From NCBI GenBank assembly GCA_030446465.1, contig JAUJNI010000001.1, positions 940,310-1,004,309 on the forward strand: a stretch of 64,000 nucleotides of DNA, read 5' to 3'. The translations under genes were made by a program, and so were the position numbers. A model generated the notes under the pieces. The model made no database searches. It had not been told where the DNA came from and saw only the letters and a list, made by a program, of their open reading frames with translations. The stretch comes from Actinomycetota bacterium (GTDB taxonomy: Bacteria > Actinomycetota > CADDZG01 > WHSQ01). This document shows, piece by piece, positions 53,466-61,607 of the stretch; positions within the stretch are counted from its first letter, which is position 1; each line of letters begins with the position of its first letter.

Positions 53466-53957
53466 ATGGCAGGCATGTGGAAGAAGACGCTCGTCTACCT
53501 CGGCTTGGCTGAGGACGAGGAGTACGACGAGTACTCCTACGATGACTCCGACGCGGAGGAACCTGCCGCGGCCAGGAGCGGCGCTACCTCGTCACGCCGG
53601 CTGGCCGAGCGGGAGAGCTATGCCCAACCGAGGCGCGAAGCGGTGGTCAAAGCGCTTCCCAACACGCGGGGTCAGCCGTCGCGCTTTCACCTCGTCATGC
53701 CGACCGCCTTCAACGACGCTCAAGAGGTCGGCGACAAGTTCCGGGATGGCGTCTCGGTCCTGATGAACCTTCAGACCGCCGACGTCGACCTCGCGCGCCG
53801 GCTCGTCGACTTTGCCAGTGGCCTTGCCTACGGGCTCGGGGGCACGATGCAGCCGGTCGCCGACAAGGTCTTTCTGATCACGCCAGCCGGGGTGCAGGTG
53901 TCCGCGGAGGAGCGCAGGCGCTTTCTGGAGGAACGCGGATTCTTTAACCAGGCTTAG
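53466..53957 (+). CDS. sepF: Cell division protein SepF
   Basis: A 163-residue protein. An N-terminal amphipathic membrane-targeting helix (MAGMWKKTLVYLGLAEDEE) is followed by an acidic, disordered linker (residues 20-70) and the conserved SepF core. The core shows SRFHLVMPTAFNDAQEVGDKF near 72, SVLMNLQTADVDLARRLVDF near 96 and GLAYGLGGTMQPVADKVFLI near 120. It anchors FtsZ to the membrane and replaces FtsA, which is absent here as in other actinobacteria. Confidence 0.95.
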   Translation: MAGMWKKTLVYLGLAEDEEYDEYSYDDSDAEEPAAARSGATSSRRLAERESYAQPRREAVVKALPNTRGQPSRFHLVMPTAFNDAQEVGDKFRDGVSVLMNLQTADVDLARRLVDFASGLAYGLGGTMQPVADKVFLITPAGVQVSAEERRRFLEERGFFNQA

Positions 53958-53977
53958 TGGGTTAGCGTTCTTAGACG

Positions 53978-54235
53978 TTGAACGATCCGCTGTGCCTCGT
54001 CGCACAACTCCTGTCGATCTACGGGTTCATTTTGTTCGCGCGCATCATCATCTCGTGGGTGACGATGTTCCGCCCGATCCCAGCGTCGATCGGTCCTGTG
54101 GTCAGAGTCATCTACGACATCACCGAGCCGGTGATGGGCTTCTTTCGACGCTTCATCCCTCCGGTCGGAGGACTCGATCTCTCACCCATAGTGATCTTCA
54201 TAGTCCTTCGCTTCATCCAGAACGCCCTTTGCTGA
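53978..54235 (+). CDS. YggT family membrane protein
   Basis: An 85-residue protein with two membrane helices (about 8-26, VAQLLSIYGFILFARIIIS, and 65-82, LDLSPIVIFIVLRFIQNAL). The family's YDITEPVMGFFRRFIPPVGG lies between them. YggT genes sit between sepF and divIVA in Gram-positives; the function is unresolved. TTG 53978 is the start, with a TAGCGT box 9 bases upstream. Confidence 0.9.
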   Translation: MNDPLCLVAQLLSIYGFILFARIIISWVTMFRPIPASIGPVVRVIYDITEPVMGFFRRFIPPVGGLDLSPIVIFIVLRFIQNALC

Positions 54236-54263
54236 TTGCGGCCTCGGACACATAAGCGTCTGC

Positions 54264-54269
54264 CATACT
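54264..54269 (+). promoter_or_regulatory. Predicted -10 box for a leaderless divIVA mRNA
   Basis: CATACT, 7 bases before the ATG at 54277, the same geometry as sepF. Confidence 0.5.
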
Positions 54270-54276
54270 GCAGGTC

Positions 54277-55056
54277 ATGGAGGTTGGGCCTCGAGAGGTC
54301 TACGAGAAGCAGTTCCAAGACGCCTGGCGCGGCTACAACCAGGAAGAGGTCGACGACTTCCTGGACAGGGTGGCGGAGTCGCTCGACGCCACCCTGCGAG
54401 AGAACGCCGACCTTGCGGAGCGGGTCAGGGCCCTCGAGGAGTCGGTCTCTACCGCTCGTGAGGCAGAGGAGATGCTTCGCACGACTCTCGTGACGGCGCA
54501 GCAGGCCGCCGAGGAAGCCATGTCCAAGGCCAGAGCCAAGGCTGAGCAATTGGTGGCCGAGGCGCAGCAGCTCGTCGACGAGGCCCAGGAGAGGTCTCGT
54601 GCCTCAGCGGACGAGGCCCAGGAGAGAGTGTCCTCCCTGGAGGCCGACCTCAGGAGGAGGGCGCGAGAGGCCGAGCGAGACCAGGAGCAGAGACATCGCG
54701 AGCTCGAGCAGTCGATCGAGCGACTGACGGCGTTCGAAAGCGAGCTGAAGCAGAAGCTTGCAGACTTTCTCGACCGGCAGCGAGAGGCCCTCGCGTCCCT
54801 CTCGGAGTCTGTGCCGGCCGGCGTGCCGGCGTCTTCTCGAGGGCAACTCGAGGGGGGCCACCCGGGATCTTCGCCGGATGTGGTCGTCATTGGCGACTCG
54901 GCAAGTGCGCCCACCGAGGGAGCGACCCAGGAGCAAGATGTCATTGCGGATACTCGGTTTCCCGACTTCGAGCCGAGCGGAGACCCGGCCCTGGAGCCGG
55001 AGTACGAGCATCAGCGGCGCGGTTTTCGCTCGTTGTTCCATCGCGACGAGGAATAA
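54277..55056 (+). CDS. divIVA: Polar growth/septum organiser DivIVA (Wag31-like)
   Basis: A 259-residue coiled-coil protein. The N-terminal lipid-binding domain reads FQDAWRGYNQEEVDDFLDRV (about residues 13-32). A long coiled coil to about residue 180 (AERVRALEESVSTAREAEE and onward) drives oligomerisation, and a low-complexity acidic C-terminus ends RRGFRSLFHRDEE. It senses negative membrane curvature and recruits growth machinery at poles or septa. Confidence 0.92.
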   Translation: MEVGPREVYEKQFQDAWRGYNQEEVDDFLDRVAESLDATLRENADLAERVRALEESVSTAREAEEMLRTTLVTAQQAAEEAMSKARAKAEQLVAEAQQLVDEAQERSRASADEAQERVSSLEADLRRRAREAERDQEQRHRELEQSIERLTAFESELKQKLADFLDRQREALASLSESVPAGVPASSRGQLEGGHPGSSPDVVVIGDSASAPTEGATQEQDVIADTRFPDFEPSGDPALEPEYEHQRRGFRSLFHRDEE

Positions 55057-55059
55057 GCC

Positions 55060-55488
55060 GTGACCGGCCTGATAGCCGGGTCACTGCTGCTACTGGGCGC
55101 CGCGGCGGCGTCGGTGGTGTACGGATGGATCACGACCAACCAGACCTTCGTGTTCCTTTCCATCGCGGCGAGCGCGGGCACCGCGGTCCTGCTGGCCCTC
55201 GCTTACTCGAAAAGCAAGGCCGAGATCGCCGCGGCGCTCGAGCGCAGACGGATGCATAGCGGGGCTCCGAGAAGCCGCAGCCGCCGGGCCGCTAATCCAG
55301 CAGCCCCTCCTGGATCGAGGAGCCGCCCGCCGGCGAGCCCTCCCGACGCGGAGGTCGTGGCCGTCCCTGGTGTGCGTAAGTACCACCGCCCAGACTGTCG
55401 CTACGGGCGGGTAAAGGGGGCCCAGACCATGACGAGGTCGACCGCCCGCAGGCGAAGCTTCGAGGCCTGCGGTATCTGCAGGCCCTGA
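55060..55488 (+). CDS. Membrane protein with a C-terminal zinc-binding-like motif
   Basis: A 142-residue protein. Two N-terminal helices (about 4-22, LIAGSLLLLGAAAASVVYG, and 28-47) are followed by a disordered Arg/Pro/Ser-rich linker. The conserved C-terminal cassette KYHRPDCRYGRVKG ends FEACGICRP: one His and three Cys spaced like the small zinc folds appended to secreted or membrane proteins. It directly follows divIVA (3 bases apart), so probably it is in the same transcript. Function unknown. Confidence 0.7.
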   Translation: MTGLIAGSLLLLGAAAASVVYGWITTNQTFVFLSIAASAGTAVLLALAYSKSKAEIAAALERRRMHSGAPRSRSRRAANPAAPPGSRSRPPASPPDAEVVAVPGVRKYHRPDCRYGRVKGAQTMTRSTARRRSFEACGICRP

Positions 55489-55489
55489 G

Positions 55490-57229
55490 CTAGTCGGCGG
55501 ACTCGATCTCGAAGAGCCTGCGGAGGTTGCTCGGGGCGTTCACCACCGGCAGGGTCACGTTGGTCCTGCCGATCTGCCAGTGAGTCCTCACCGTCAGACA
55601 CTCCGGTGTGGTGCACGGATAAGGCTTGGGGAGGTTCCACTCGATGATCTCGGTCTGGACGTTCAGGCCTATGCGGTGGCCCTTCCTGAACGTGTAGTCC
55701 TGCGGCTTCTCGACCACCGTCATGGAGAACCTCTTGCCCGGCTCGACGGGAACGCGCTCGGCCAGGCTCTTTCTGTAGCGAGAATCGAGCCACCCGCGGG
55801 TCATCGACACGGGACCATGGGGGCTCGCTGCGGACTCTGTAGCGGGGTCGTAGTCGAGGATCGTCGGCGTGTAGGTGATCCATTTCCGGTCGATGGTGGA
55901 GTAGATCTGAACCTTGATCTTGCCGAAGATCCTGACGTCTCTTTTGAGGACCGGGCTCTGGTAGAAGACCCACTCCGTGTTCGCATGGGGATGAGTGTTG
56001 GCGTTCAACTCGGTGTTGGTGCCCGTCGAGAGATAGCGGGCCGCCCTGTCGCCGCCGGGCCGAGGGGGCCGGCTCGGCAGCAGCCTCCACTGGTAACCGC
56101 CACTGTCCACCCTCTGGCCCCACAGCTTCACCGCGGAAGTGTCGGGCCACCTGCCCGCGTACTCGGTTAGCGGACCCTTGTAATCCGATCTCATGCTGTG
56201 GATGTTGGGCATCTTCTCAATGCCGTTGTCGACGCCCATCAGGTAGTGGTCCATCCACGCGTCGATGGTGTCGGAGTAGGGGACCTTGTCCGTGCCTTGA
56301 GGGCGTCCATGCCCGGCCCAGCGCGTGCCCATGTAGAGCTTGCGGTTGGGCGAGTTGTCGAGGGCCCGGTAGAGGTTGATCGCCTCCTCCTGCTTGACGT
56401 TCCAGTCCCCCCAGTTGTGTGCGATGAGCACGGGGATGTCGATGTTGTCGGCCTTTCTGATGTAGTCGCGCTGGCGCCAGAACCTGCCGTAGTCCGGAGT
56501 CTCGTCGTACCCGTGCTCGGTGTGCTCGATCTCGTCGCACAACCTGGCCTGACTCAGGAATCGCTCGCCGTACGTCGGGTCGTTGACGTCGAGCGGAGGA
56601 GGAACTGCAAGGCCGAAATCGAATGCGGCCGGCGTGTCGAAACCCTCGTCGGTCGGCTCCTCGTTGTTGAGGAAGTAGCGGATGCCGCCCGAGTAGGCGT
56701 ACTCGTACCAACGGGAGATCGCCGCCTCGGGCACGATCGTAGTGAGGTGAGGGGGATCGGTGACCGCCGCGGCGGTCGCCGTGGTGCCCTCGTAGGATCC
56801 ACCGATCATGGCGACCTTGCCGGTCGACCACTTGCGGGTCCCTATCCATTCGACGAGGTCGTAGCCAGTCTGCTTCTCGCGCTTGCCGCCGTAGTCGTAG
56901 CAACCGCCGGAGTTACCGGTGCCGACGACATCGGCCCACACCCGCGCGTAGCCGCGCGGCACCCAGCGCTTAGCATCGCTGTTGCGCCGGTCGGGCACGC
57001 CAAGAAGCGAGTAAGGGGAGTAGGTGAAGATGGCGGGGGCCCTGACGATCTTGTCGTTTCTCGTGGGATGGACGACCTCGACGTGGATTCTGCCGTGCCT
57101 CGTCCGGACGATGTAGTCCTTAGTGACCATCTCGTAAGGCTCGGAAGCCGCCGGGGCCGCGGGCGCGGCCAGCAGCGACCCAGACACCATCAGCACAGAC
57201 AGCATGGCGATTAAGAACCGGCGTGACAT
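55490..57229 (-). CDS. Secreted CocE/NonD family hydrolase (X-Pro dipeptidyl-peptidase S15-like)
   Basis: A 579-residue alpha/beta hydrolase. It has a signal peptide (residues 1-28, ending AAPAAPAAS), the strand-turn RGYARVWADVVGTGNSGGCY, and the nucleophile elbow GKVAMIGGSYEGTTATAAA near residue 145. An acid-site block VLIAHNWGDWNVKQEEAI near 267 and His in RWAGHGRP near 303 follow. The C-terminal jelly-roll (SMTRGWLDSRYRKSL to KGHRIGLNVQTEIIEW) is the family's. Members hydrolyse esters or N-terminal X-Pro peptides; the substrate is unknown. It is convergent with the preceding gene. Confidence 0.9.
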   Translation of the reverse strand: MSRRFLIAMLSVLMVSGSLLAAPAAPAASEPYEMVTKDYIVRTRHGRIHVEVVHPTRNDKIVRAPAIFTYSPYSLLGVPDRRNSDAKRWVPRGYARVWADVVGTGNSGGCYDYGGKREKQTGYDLVEWIGTRKWSTGKVAMIGGSYEGTTATAAAVTDPPHLTTIVPEAAISRWYEYAYSGGIRYFLNNEEPTDEGFDTPAAFDFGLAVPPPLDVNDPTYGERFLSQARLCDEIEHTEHGYDETPDYGRFWRQRDYIRKADNIDIPVLIAHNWGDWNVKQEEAINLYRALDNSPNRKLYMGTRWAGHGRPQGTDKVPYSDTIDAWMDHYLMGVDNGIEKMPNIHSMRSDYKGPLTEYAGRWPDTSAVKLWGQRVDSGGYQWRLLPSRPPRPGGDRAARYLSTGTNTELNANTHPHANTEWVFYQSPVLKRDVRIFGKIKVQIYSTIDRKWITYTPTILDYDPATESAASPHGPVSMTRGWLDSRYRKSLAERVPVEPGKRFSMTVVEKPQDYTFRKGHRIGLNVQTEIIEWNLPKPYPCTTPECLTVRTHWQIGRTNVTLPVVNAPSNLRRLFEIESAD

Positions 57230-57617
57230 CGATTGCCCTCCCCTGAATGTCGTCCAAATACAAGCTTAACGGTTTTGCCCCCTACCCGATGAATCTCGTC
57301 GCGGAGATGAGCACGCCGGTAAACCGAAAGGCTAGGGCCGGCAGACACTGGACGGCAGCCGAGGACGGCGGCCATGTTGGGGGGAGGAATAAACAGCCCG
57401 GGAGCCGAGGACGGCGGCATGCCCGAGCGAACGCTGAAAAACGCCGTGCCGGAGCGAGGGTACGCCGCCGCCCGCAGGCGCCCTCCATTAGGACTTCTCA
57501 AGCGTCGCCGTGACGGCACGCAGGTTCACAGACCGCAAGGGCGGAACTTAGCTCTGAACTTGTTCTCCGATGAGCGGGTCTAATGGAGCAGTCATCGGTG
57601 TCAGAGAGAGGCGTGCC
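57230..57617. other. Intergenic region of about 390 bases holding the first 82-bp repeat
   Basis: Between the secreted hydrolase and the lipoprotein gene. Apart from the dispersed repeat (57358-57480) and a GAGAGAG ribosome site before 57618, I see no gene or structured element. Confidence 0.5.
57358..57480 (+). repeat. Dispersed 82-bp repeat, copy 1, with an upstream half-site
   Basis: 57399-57480 is base-for-base identical to 58234-58315. Its first 15 bases (GCCGAGGACGGCGGC) also occur at 57358-57372 as a half-copy. The repeat has arms GGCGGCATGCCC and GGGTACGCCGCC that can pair, enclosing GCTGAAAAACG. All copies are intergenic and in the same orientation. Confidence 0.9.
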
Positions 57618-58136
57618 ATGAGAAAGGCTGTTGTCGTCGGTCTGCTTCTCGCCATGGCGTTGTCGACGGGCTGCGCCAACTCTGCCGATAAGAATCAAGT
57701 GGTCCGCGGCACCTTTACCGACCAGAAGCAGTCGTCGGGCACGCAATCGCAGAAACGGACAGCACTGGAGTCCCGAGGTAAGTCGGAGTGGGCACATCTG
57801 GTCGACGTGCCTTCGGTAGGGCGCTTCTTCTACGTCTGCCAGCGGTCTCGGGGAAGCCTGAGATTCGCTACCAACTACGTCGCCAGCTCGGCGACTCAAG
57901 ACGTGACTAGGATCCTTCCGGACGGATCAAGGCGCACGAAAACCCTTCAGCCCGGCGAGCGGTGGCGTACGCCTCTCATGCCTAGCGGTGAGGCGTACAA
58001 GTGGGTCGTACGCCAGGCAACGTCCCCTTCAACCATCACGGTCAGAACCACCATCGCGTTCCCCAATACGTCCGAATGCATAGTCCCAACGGCCCGCCTG
58101 ATGAGAAAGGAACGCTCTCACTCTGTGGACGAGTGA
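57618..58136 (+). CDS. Hypothetical lipoprotein
   Basis: A 172-residue protein. It has a lipoprotein signal with hydrophobic core VVVGLLLAMA and lipobox LSTGC (Cys near residue 19), so it is lipid-anchored outside the membrane. The rest has a beta-rich look (RFFYVCQRSRGSLRFATNYV, STITVRTTIAFPNTSECIV) with two more cysteines that may form a disulfide. It has no known domain. It is flanked by two identical 82-bp repeats in direct orientation. GAGAGAG precedes ATG 57618. Confidence 0.7.
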   Translation: MRKAVVVGLLLAMALSTGCANSADKNQVVRGTFTDQKQSSGTQSQKRTALESRGKSEWAHLVDVPSVGRFFYVCQRSRGSLRFATNYVASSATQDVTRILPDGSRRTKTLQPGERWRTPLMPSGEAYKWVVRQATSPSTITVRTTIAFPNTSECIVPTARLMRKERSHSVDE

Positions 58137-58233
58137 GCCGAGAGCAGCTGCTTAAGATTGAGGGAGTGGAGTCGCTCCGAGTAACGGGAGCCGAGGGACC
58201 GCGACCGGTCACGGGGGGCGATGAGAAACAGCG

Positions 58234-58315
58234 CGGGAGCCGAGGACGGCGGCATGCCCGAGCGAACGCTGAAAAACGCCGTGCCGGAGCGAGGGTACGC
58301 CGCCGCCCGCAGGCG
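58234..58315 (+). repeat. Dispersed 82-bp repeat, copy 2
   Basis: Identical to 57399-57480, lying 835 bases from it on the other side of the lipoprotein gene. The 25 bases upstream (GGGGGG...AAACAGC) are also similar in both copies. Confidence 0.9.
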
Positions 58316-58324
58316 ACCCTGCAG

Positions 58325-61300
58325 CTATGGCCTCTGTAGCTTGGCTGTGACCACGCCGCCATCGACCTCGATAATGGTGGCGGCCGCGTCCCCGGCAGTC
58401 TCCTCGTCCAGGTGGGTCGTCGTTGCGAGGACCTCGCTTGAGACGTACTCGAGGTGGGCTTTCAGCGCCTCGGCAATCGAGTCGTCGTCGGTCGACAACG
58501 AGAGCTCGATCCGGTCCTCCACGGCGAGACCGGCCGTCTTACGCAGGTCCTGGACTCCCCTGATCACCTCTCGGGCCACGCCTTCGGCCCGCAGCTCGGG
58601 CGTGATGTCGAGATCGAGGGCGACGCCGTAGGGCCCCTCGCGGGCGAGCGAGAACCCGGGGCGGCCCTCGATCCTGACATCGAGCTCCTCGGGCGTGAGC
58701 TCGACCTCTGCGCCGTCGACCGCGACAAAGGCGCGGCCCTCCTTCTCAAGGGTGGCGACCAGGGCGTGGGCGTCGGTCGCGGCAAGGGCCCCGGCAACCC
58801 CCTTGACCCTGGCACCGAAGCGGGGGCCGAGGGCCTTGAAATTGGGCTTGACCGAGTAGGAGACCAGCTCCTCCATGCCTCGCGCGTAATCGACCACCTT
58901 GACGTTCAGCTCGTCGGTGATCACGCCGGTGAGGTCGCCCAGCTCGCGAAGCTCGGCCGCGGGGCCGACGAGCACGGCCCGGGCGAGGGGCTGGCGGACT
59001 CGCATCCTGGCGTCGGTGCGAGCCGAGCGACCGAGCGCCACGAGCTTTCTTGTCAGCCTCATCCGTCGCACCAGCGCGTCGTCGACGCGCATCTCGTCTG
59101 GCTGTGGCCAGTCGGCGAGGTGGACCGACTCGGGGGCATTGCCGTCAGGCCCTGTGAGGTTGGTGAAGATCTCATCGGAGACGAACGGAGTGAAGGGCGC
59201 GGTCAGCTTCGCCGTCACCACGAGGCACTCCCACAACGTAAGGAACGCTGCCCGAGTGTCCGAATCGGTGGTGGAGCGCCAGAACCGTCTGCGGTTCGTC
59301 CTCACGTACCAGTTGGAGAGATCGTCCACGAACCGCTCGATCCGGCGGCCGCCCCGCGTCGCATCGAAGTCGTCGAGCGCGCGCGTCACCTCTCTAACCG
59401 TGTCCTCTAGCTCCGCAAGGATCCATCGGTCCGTCTCCGGCCGCTCCTTCACCGGTATGTCCATCCCGGTCGGATCAAAGGCCTCGAGCGATGCGTAGGT
59501 CACCCAGAACGAATAGGTGTTCCACAAGGTCAGTAAGTACTTGCGAAGCGCCTCCTGGATCGATTGCATACCGACCCGGCGGCTCGACCACGGGGTACCC
59601 CCCGTGAGCATGAGCCAGCGCATGGCATCCGCACCCTGCTGGTCGATGACGACCCAGGGGTCGATCACGTTGCCGCGCGACTTGGACATCTTGCGCCCCG
59701 CCTCGTCGACGATGTGGCCCAGGCAGACGACGTTCTTGAAGGAGTTGTGGCCCCGGATCATCGTCGCTATGGCGAGCAGCGAGTAGAACCAGCCGCGCGT
59801 CTGGTCGATCGCCTCCGAGATGAAGTCGGCAGGGAAGCGGGTCTCGAAGGCAGCTTCGCCCTCGAACGGGTAGTGCCACTGAGCAAACGGCATCGCGCCC
59901 GAGTCGAACCACGCGTCGATCACGCTCTTGACGCGCGTCGCCTCGGTGGAGCACTGGGGGCAGGCAAAGGTGACCTCGTCGATATAGGGGCGGTGTGGGT
60001 CCAGGCCTGAGAGGTCTTCGCCGGCGAGCTCCGACAGCTCAGAGAAGGAGCCGACACACAAGGTGTGGCCGTTGTCGCAGCGCCACACCGGGAGCGGTGT
60101 GCCCCAGTAGCGGTCGCGCGACAGCGACCAGTCGACGTTGTTGGCGAGCCAATCGCCGAACCGCCCATGCTTGATCGTTGGGGGTTGCCAGTTGGTCTCC
60201 TCGTTGGATGCTTGCAGCTGGTCGCGCAACTGCGACGTGCGGATGTACCAGTCCTTGCGCGCGAAGTAGAGCAACGGCGTGTTGCATCTCCAGCAGTGTG
60301 GGTAGGCGTGCTCGTAGTTCTCCGAACGAAGCAGCACGCCGCGTTGATCGAGGTCCCGGACGATGGCGGCGTCGGCGTCCTTGAACCACAGGCCCCCGAA
60401 GGACCCCGCGGAGGGGACCACGTGACCGGTCCCGTCGATCATCTGGACGATCGGCAGGTCGTCTCTTCTTGCCACCGCCATGTCGTCCTCTCCGTAGGGA
60501 GCAAGGTGGACGATGCCGGTTCCTTCCTCGGTCGAGACGAAGTCGCCGGGACGGACCCGGTGCCCGCGCGGTCCGCTCGGCACGAACCCGAAAGGAGGCG
60601 TGTACGAGATCCCGACGAGGTCGGCCCCCGTCATCTCCTCGAGCGCCTCCACCTCGTCCCCCAACAACTGCTTCATGCGGTCCTTGGCGACGACGAGGTA
60701 GCGGCCCTCGAGGTCGGGATCGGCCACCTTGGCGTAGGTGACGTCAACTCCGACGGCGGCCGCCATGTTGGCAAGCAGGGTCCAAGGGGTCGTGGTCCAC
60801 ACGACCAGTGCGGTGGCCGGATCCTCCGCCAGGGGAAGGCGGACGTACACGGACGGGTCGACCACGGTCTGGTAGGCGTCCGGTTGGTGTTGCTCGTGGC
60901 TCGACAACGAGGTTTCGCAGCGAGGGCAGTAGGGGACGACCTTGAAGTCCTCCTCGAGGAGCCCCTTGTCCCAGATCTGCTTTAGCAGCCACCACACGCT
61001 TTCGACGTAATCCGAACTCATCGTCCAGTAGGCGTCGTCGAGGTCGACCCAGAACCCGATCCTGTCGGTCAAGCGGGCCCAGTCGTCGACGTAGCGCTGC
61101 ACCGAGACCCTGCACCTGCGGGTGAACTCGCCGATGCCGACCTTCTCCTCGATCTCTCGCTTTTGGGTGATCCCGAGCTCTTGTTCGACCGCGATCTCAA
61201 CCGGCAGCCCGTGGCAGTCCCATCCGGCCTTGCGGTGGACGTAGTGGCCCCTCATGGTCTGGAAGCGGCAAAAGACGTCCTTGAAGGCCCGGGCCTCGAC

Positions 61301-61489
61301 GTGGTGGATGCCGGGCTTTCCGTTGGCGGTCGGCGGACCCTCGTAGAAGACCCACTCCGGACCTCCCTCGCGCTGCCTGAGGGTCTTGCCGAAGACATCG
61401 CGAGCCGCCCAGCCCTCGAGCACGCGAGACTCCATCTCGGGAAAAGAGACCTGGGGTTCGACCGAGCGGTACAGGGCGGACTCAGACAC
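58325..61489 (-). CDS. ileS: Isoleucyl-tRNA synthetase
   Basis: A 1054-residue class I synthetase. The HIGH-type motif reads PTANGKPGIHHVEARAFKD near residue 53 (HHVEA in place of HIGH), and the KMSKS motif is GRKMSKSRGNVIDPW near 598. GWDCHGLPVEIAVEQELG near 88, an editing domain (about 190-390), tryptophan-rich WFDSGAMPFAQWHYPF and zinc-type cysteines (YCPRCETSL, FACPQCS) are present. The C-terminal anticodon-binding and extension domains match the longer, IleS2-like type. The GTG start is tight against its GGGAGG site. It is divergent from the DksA-like gene. Confidence 0.95.
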   Translation of the reverse strand: MSESALYRSVEPQVSFPEMESRVLEGWAARDVFGKTLRQREGGPEWVFYEGPPTANGKPGIHHVEARAFKDVFCRFQTMRGHYVHRKAGWDCHGLPVEIAVEQELGITQKREIEEKVGIGEFTRRCRVSVQRYVDDWARLTDRIGFWVDLDDAYWTMSSDYVESVWWLLKQIWDKGLLEEDFKVVPYCPRCETSLSSHEQHQPDAYQTVVDPSVYVRLPLAEDPATALVVWTTTPWTLLANMAAAVGVDVTYAKVADPDLEGRYLVVAKDRMKQLLGDEVEALEEMTGADLVGISYTPPFGFVPSGPRGHRVRPGDFVSTEEGTGIVHLAPYGEDDMAVARRDDLPIVQMIDGTGHVVPSAGSFGGLWFKDADAAIVRDLDQRGVLLRSENYEHAYPHCWRCNTPLLYFARKDWYIRTSQLRDQLQASNEETNWQPPTIKHGRFGDWLANNVDWSLSRDRYWGTPLPVWRCDNGHTLCVGSFSELSELAGEDLSGLDPHRPYIDEVTFACPQCSTEATRVKSVIDAWFDSGAMPFAQWHYPFEGEAAFETRFPADFISEAIDQTRGWFYSLLAIATMIRGHNSFKNVVCLGHIVDEAGRKMSKSRGNVIDPWVVIDQQGADAMRWLMLTGGTPWSSRRVGMQSIQEALRKYLLTLWNTYSFWVTYASLEAFDPTGMDIPVKERPETDRWILAELEDTVREVTRALDDFDATRGGRRIERFVDDLSNWYVRTNRRRFWRSTTDSDTRAAFLTLWECLVVTAKLTAPFTPFVSDEIFTNLTGPDGNAPESVHLADWPQPDEMRVDDALVRRMRLTRKLVALGRSARTDARMRVRQPLARAVLVGPAAELRELGDLTGVITDELNVKVVDYARGMEELVSYSVKPNFKALGPRFGARVKGVAGALAATDAHALVATLEKEGRAFVAVDGAEVELTPEELDVRIEGRPGFSLAREGPYGVALDLDITPELRAEGVAREVIRGVQDLRKTAGLAVEDRIELSLSTDDDSIAEALKAHLEYVSSEVLATTTHLDEETAGDAAATIIEVDGGVVTAKLQRP

Positions 61490-61607
61490 CTCCCAAGGTT
61501 AAAGCCAGCGGACAGGCCCACTCTTCAGCGGGCATGATCGGCCTGCCCTTCTTTGGGCGGGGGTCGCTGCCCGAGGGCCCAAACGCTTGTGTTATCGTGC
61601 GCCGCCG

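Noticed and set aside
57374..58631. Small proteins encoded by the 82-bp repeat (PERTLKNAVPER in both copies)
   Set aside because: The shared peptide comes from the repeat itself. There is no start site, and the frames continue into unrelated sequence.
61490..61607. T-box riboswitch upstream of ileS
   Set aside because: I looked for the TGG-N-ACC T-box and specifier-loop features on the minus strand and found none in the 118-base spacer.
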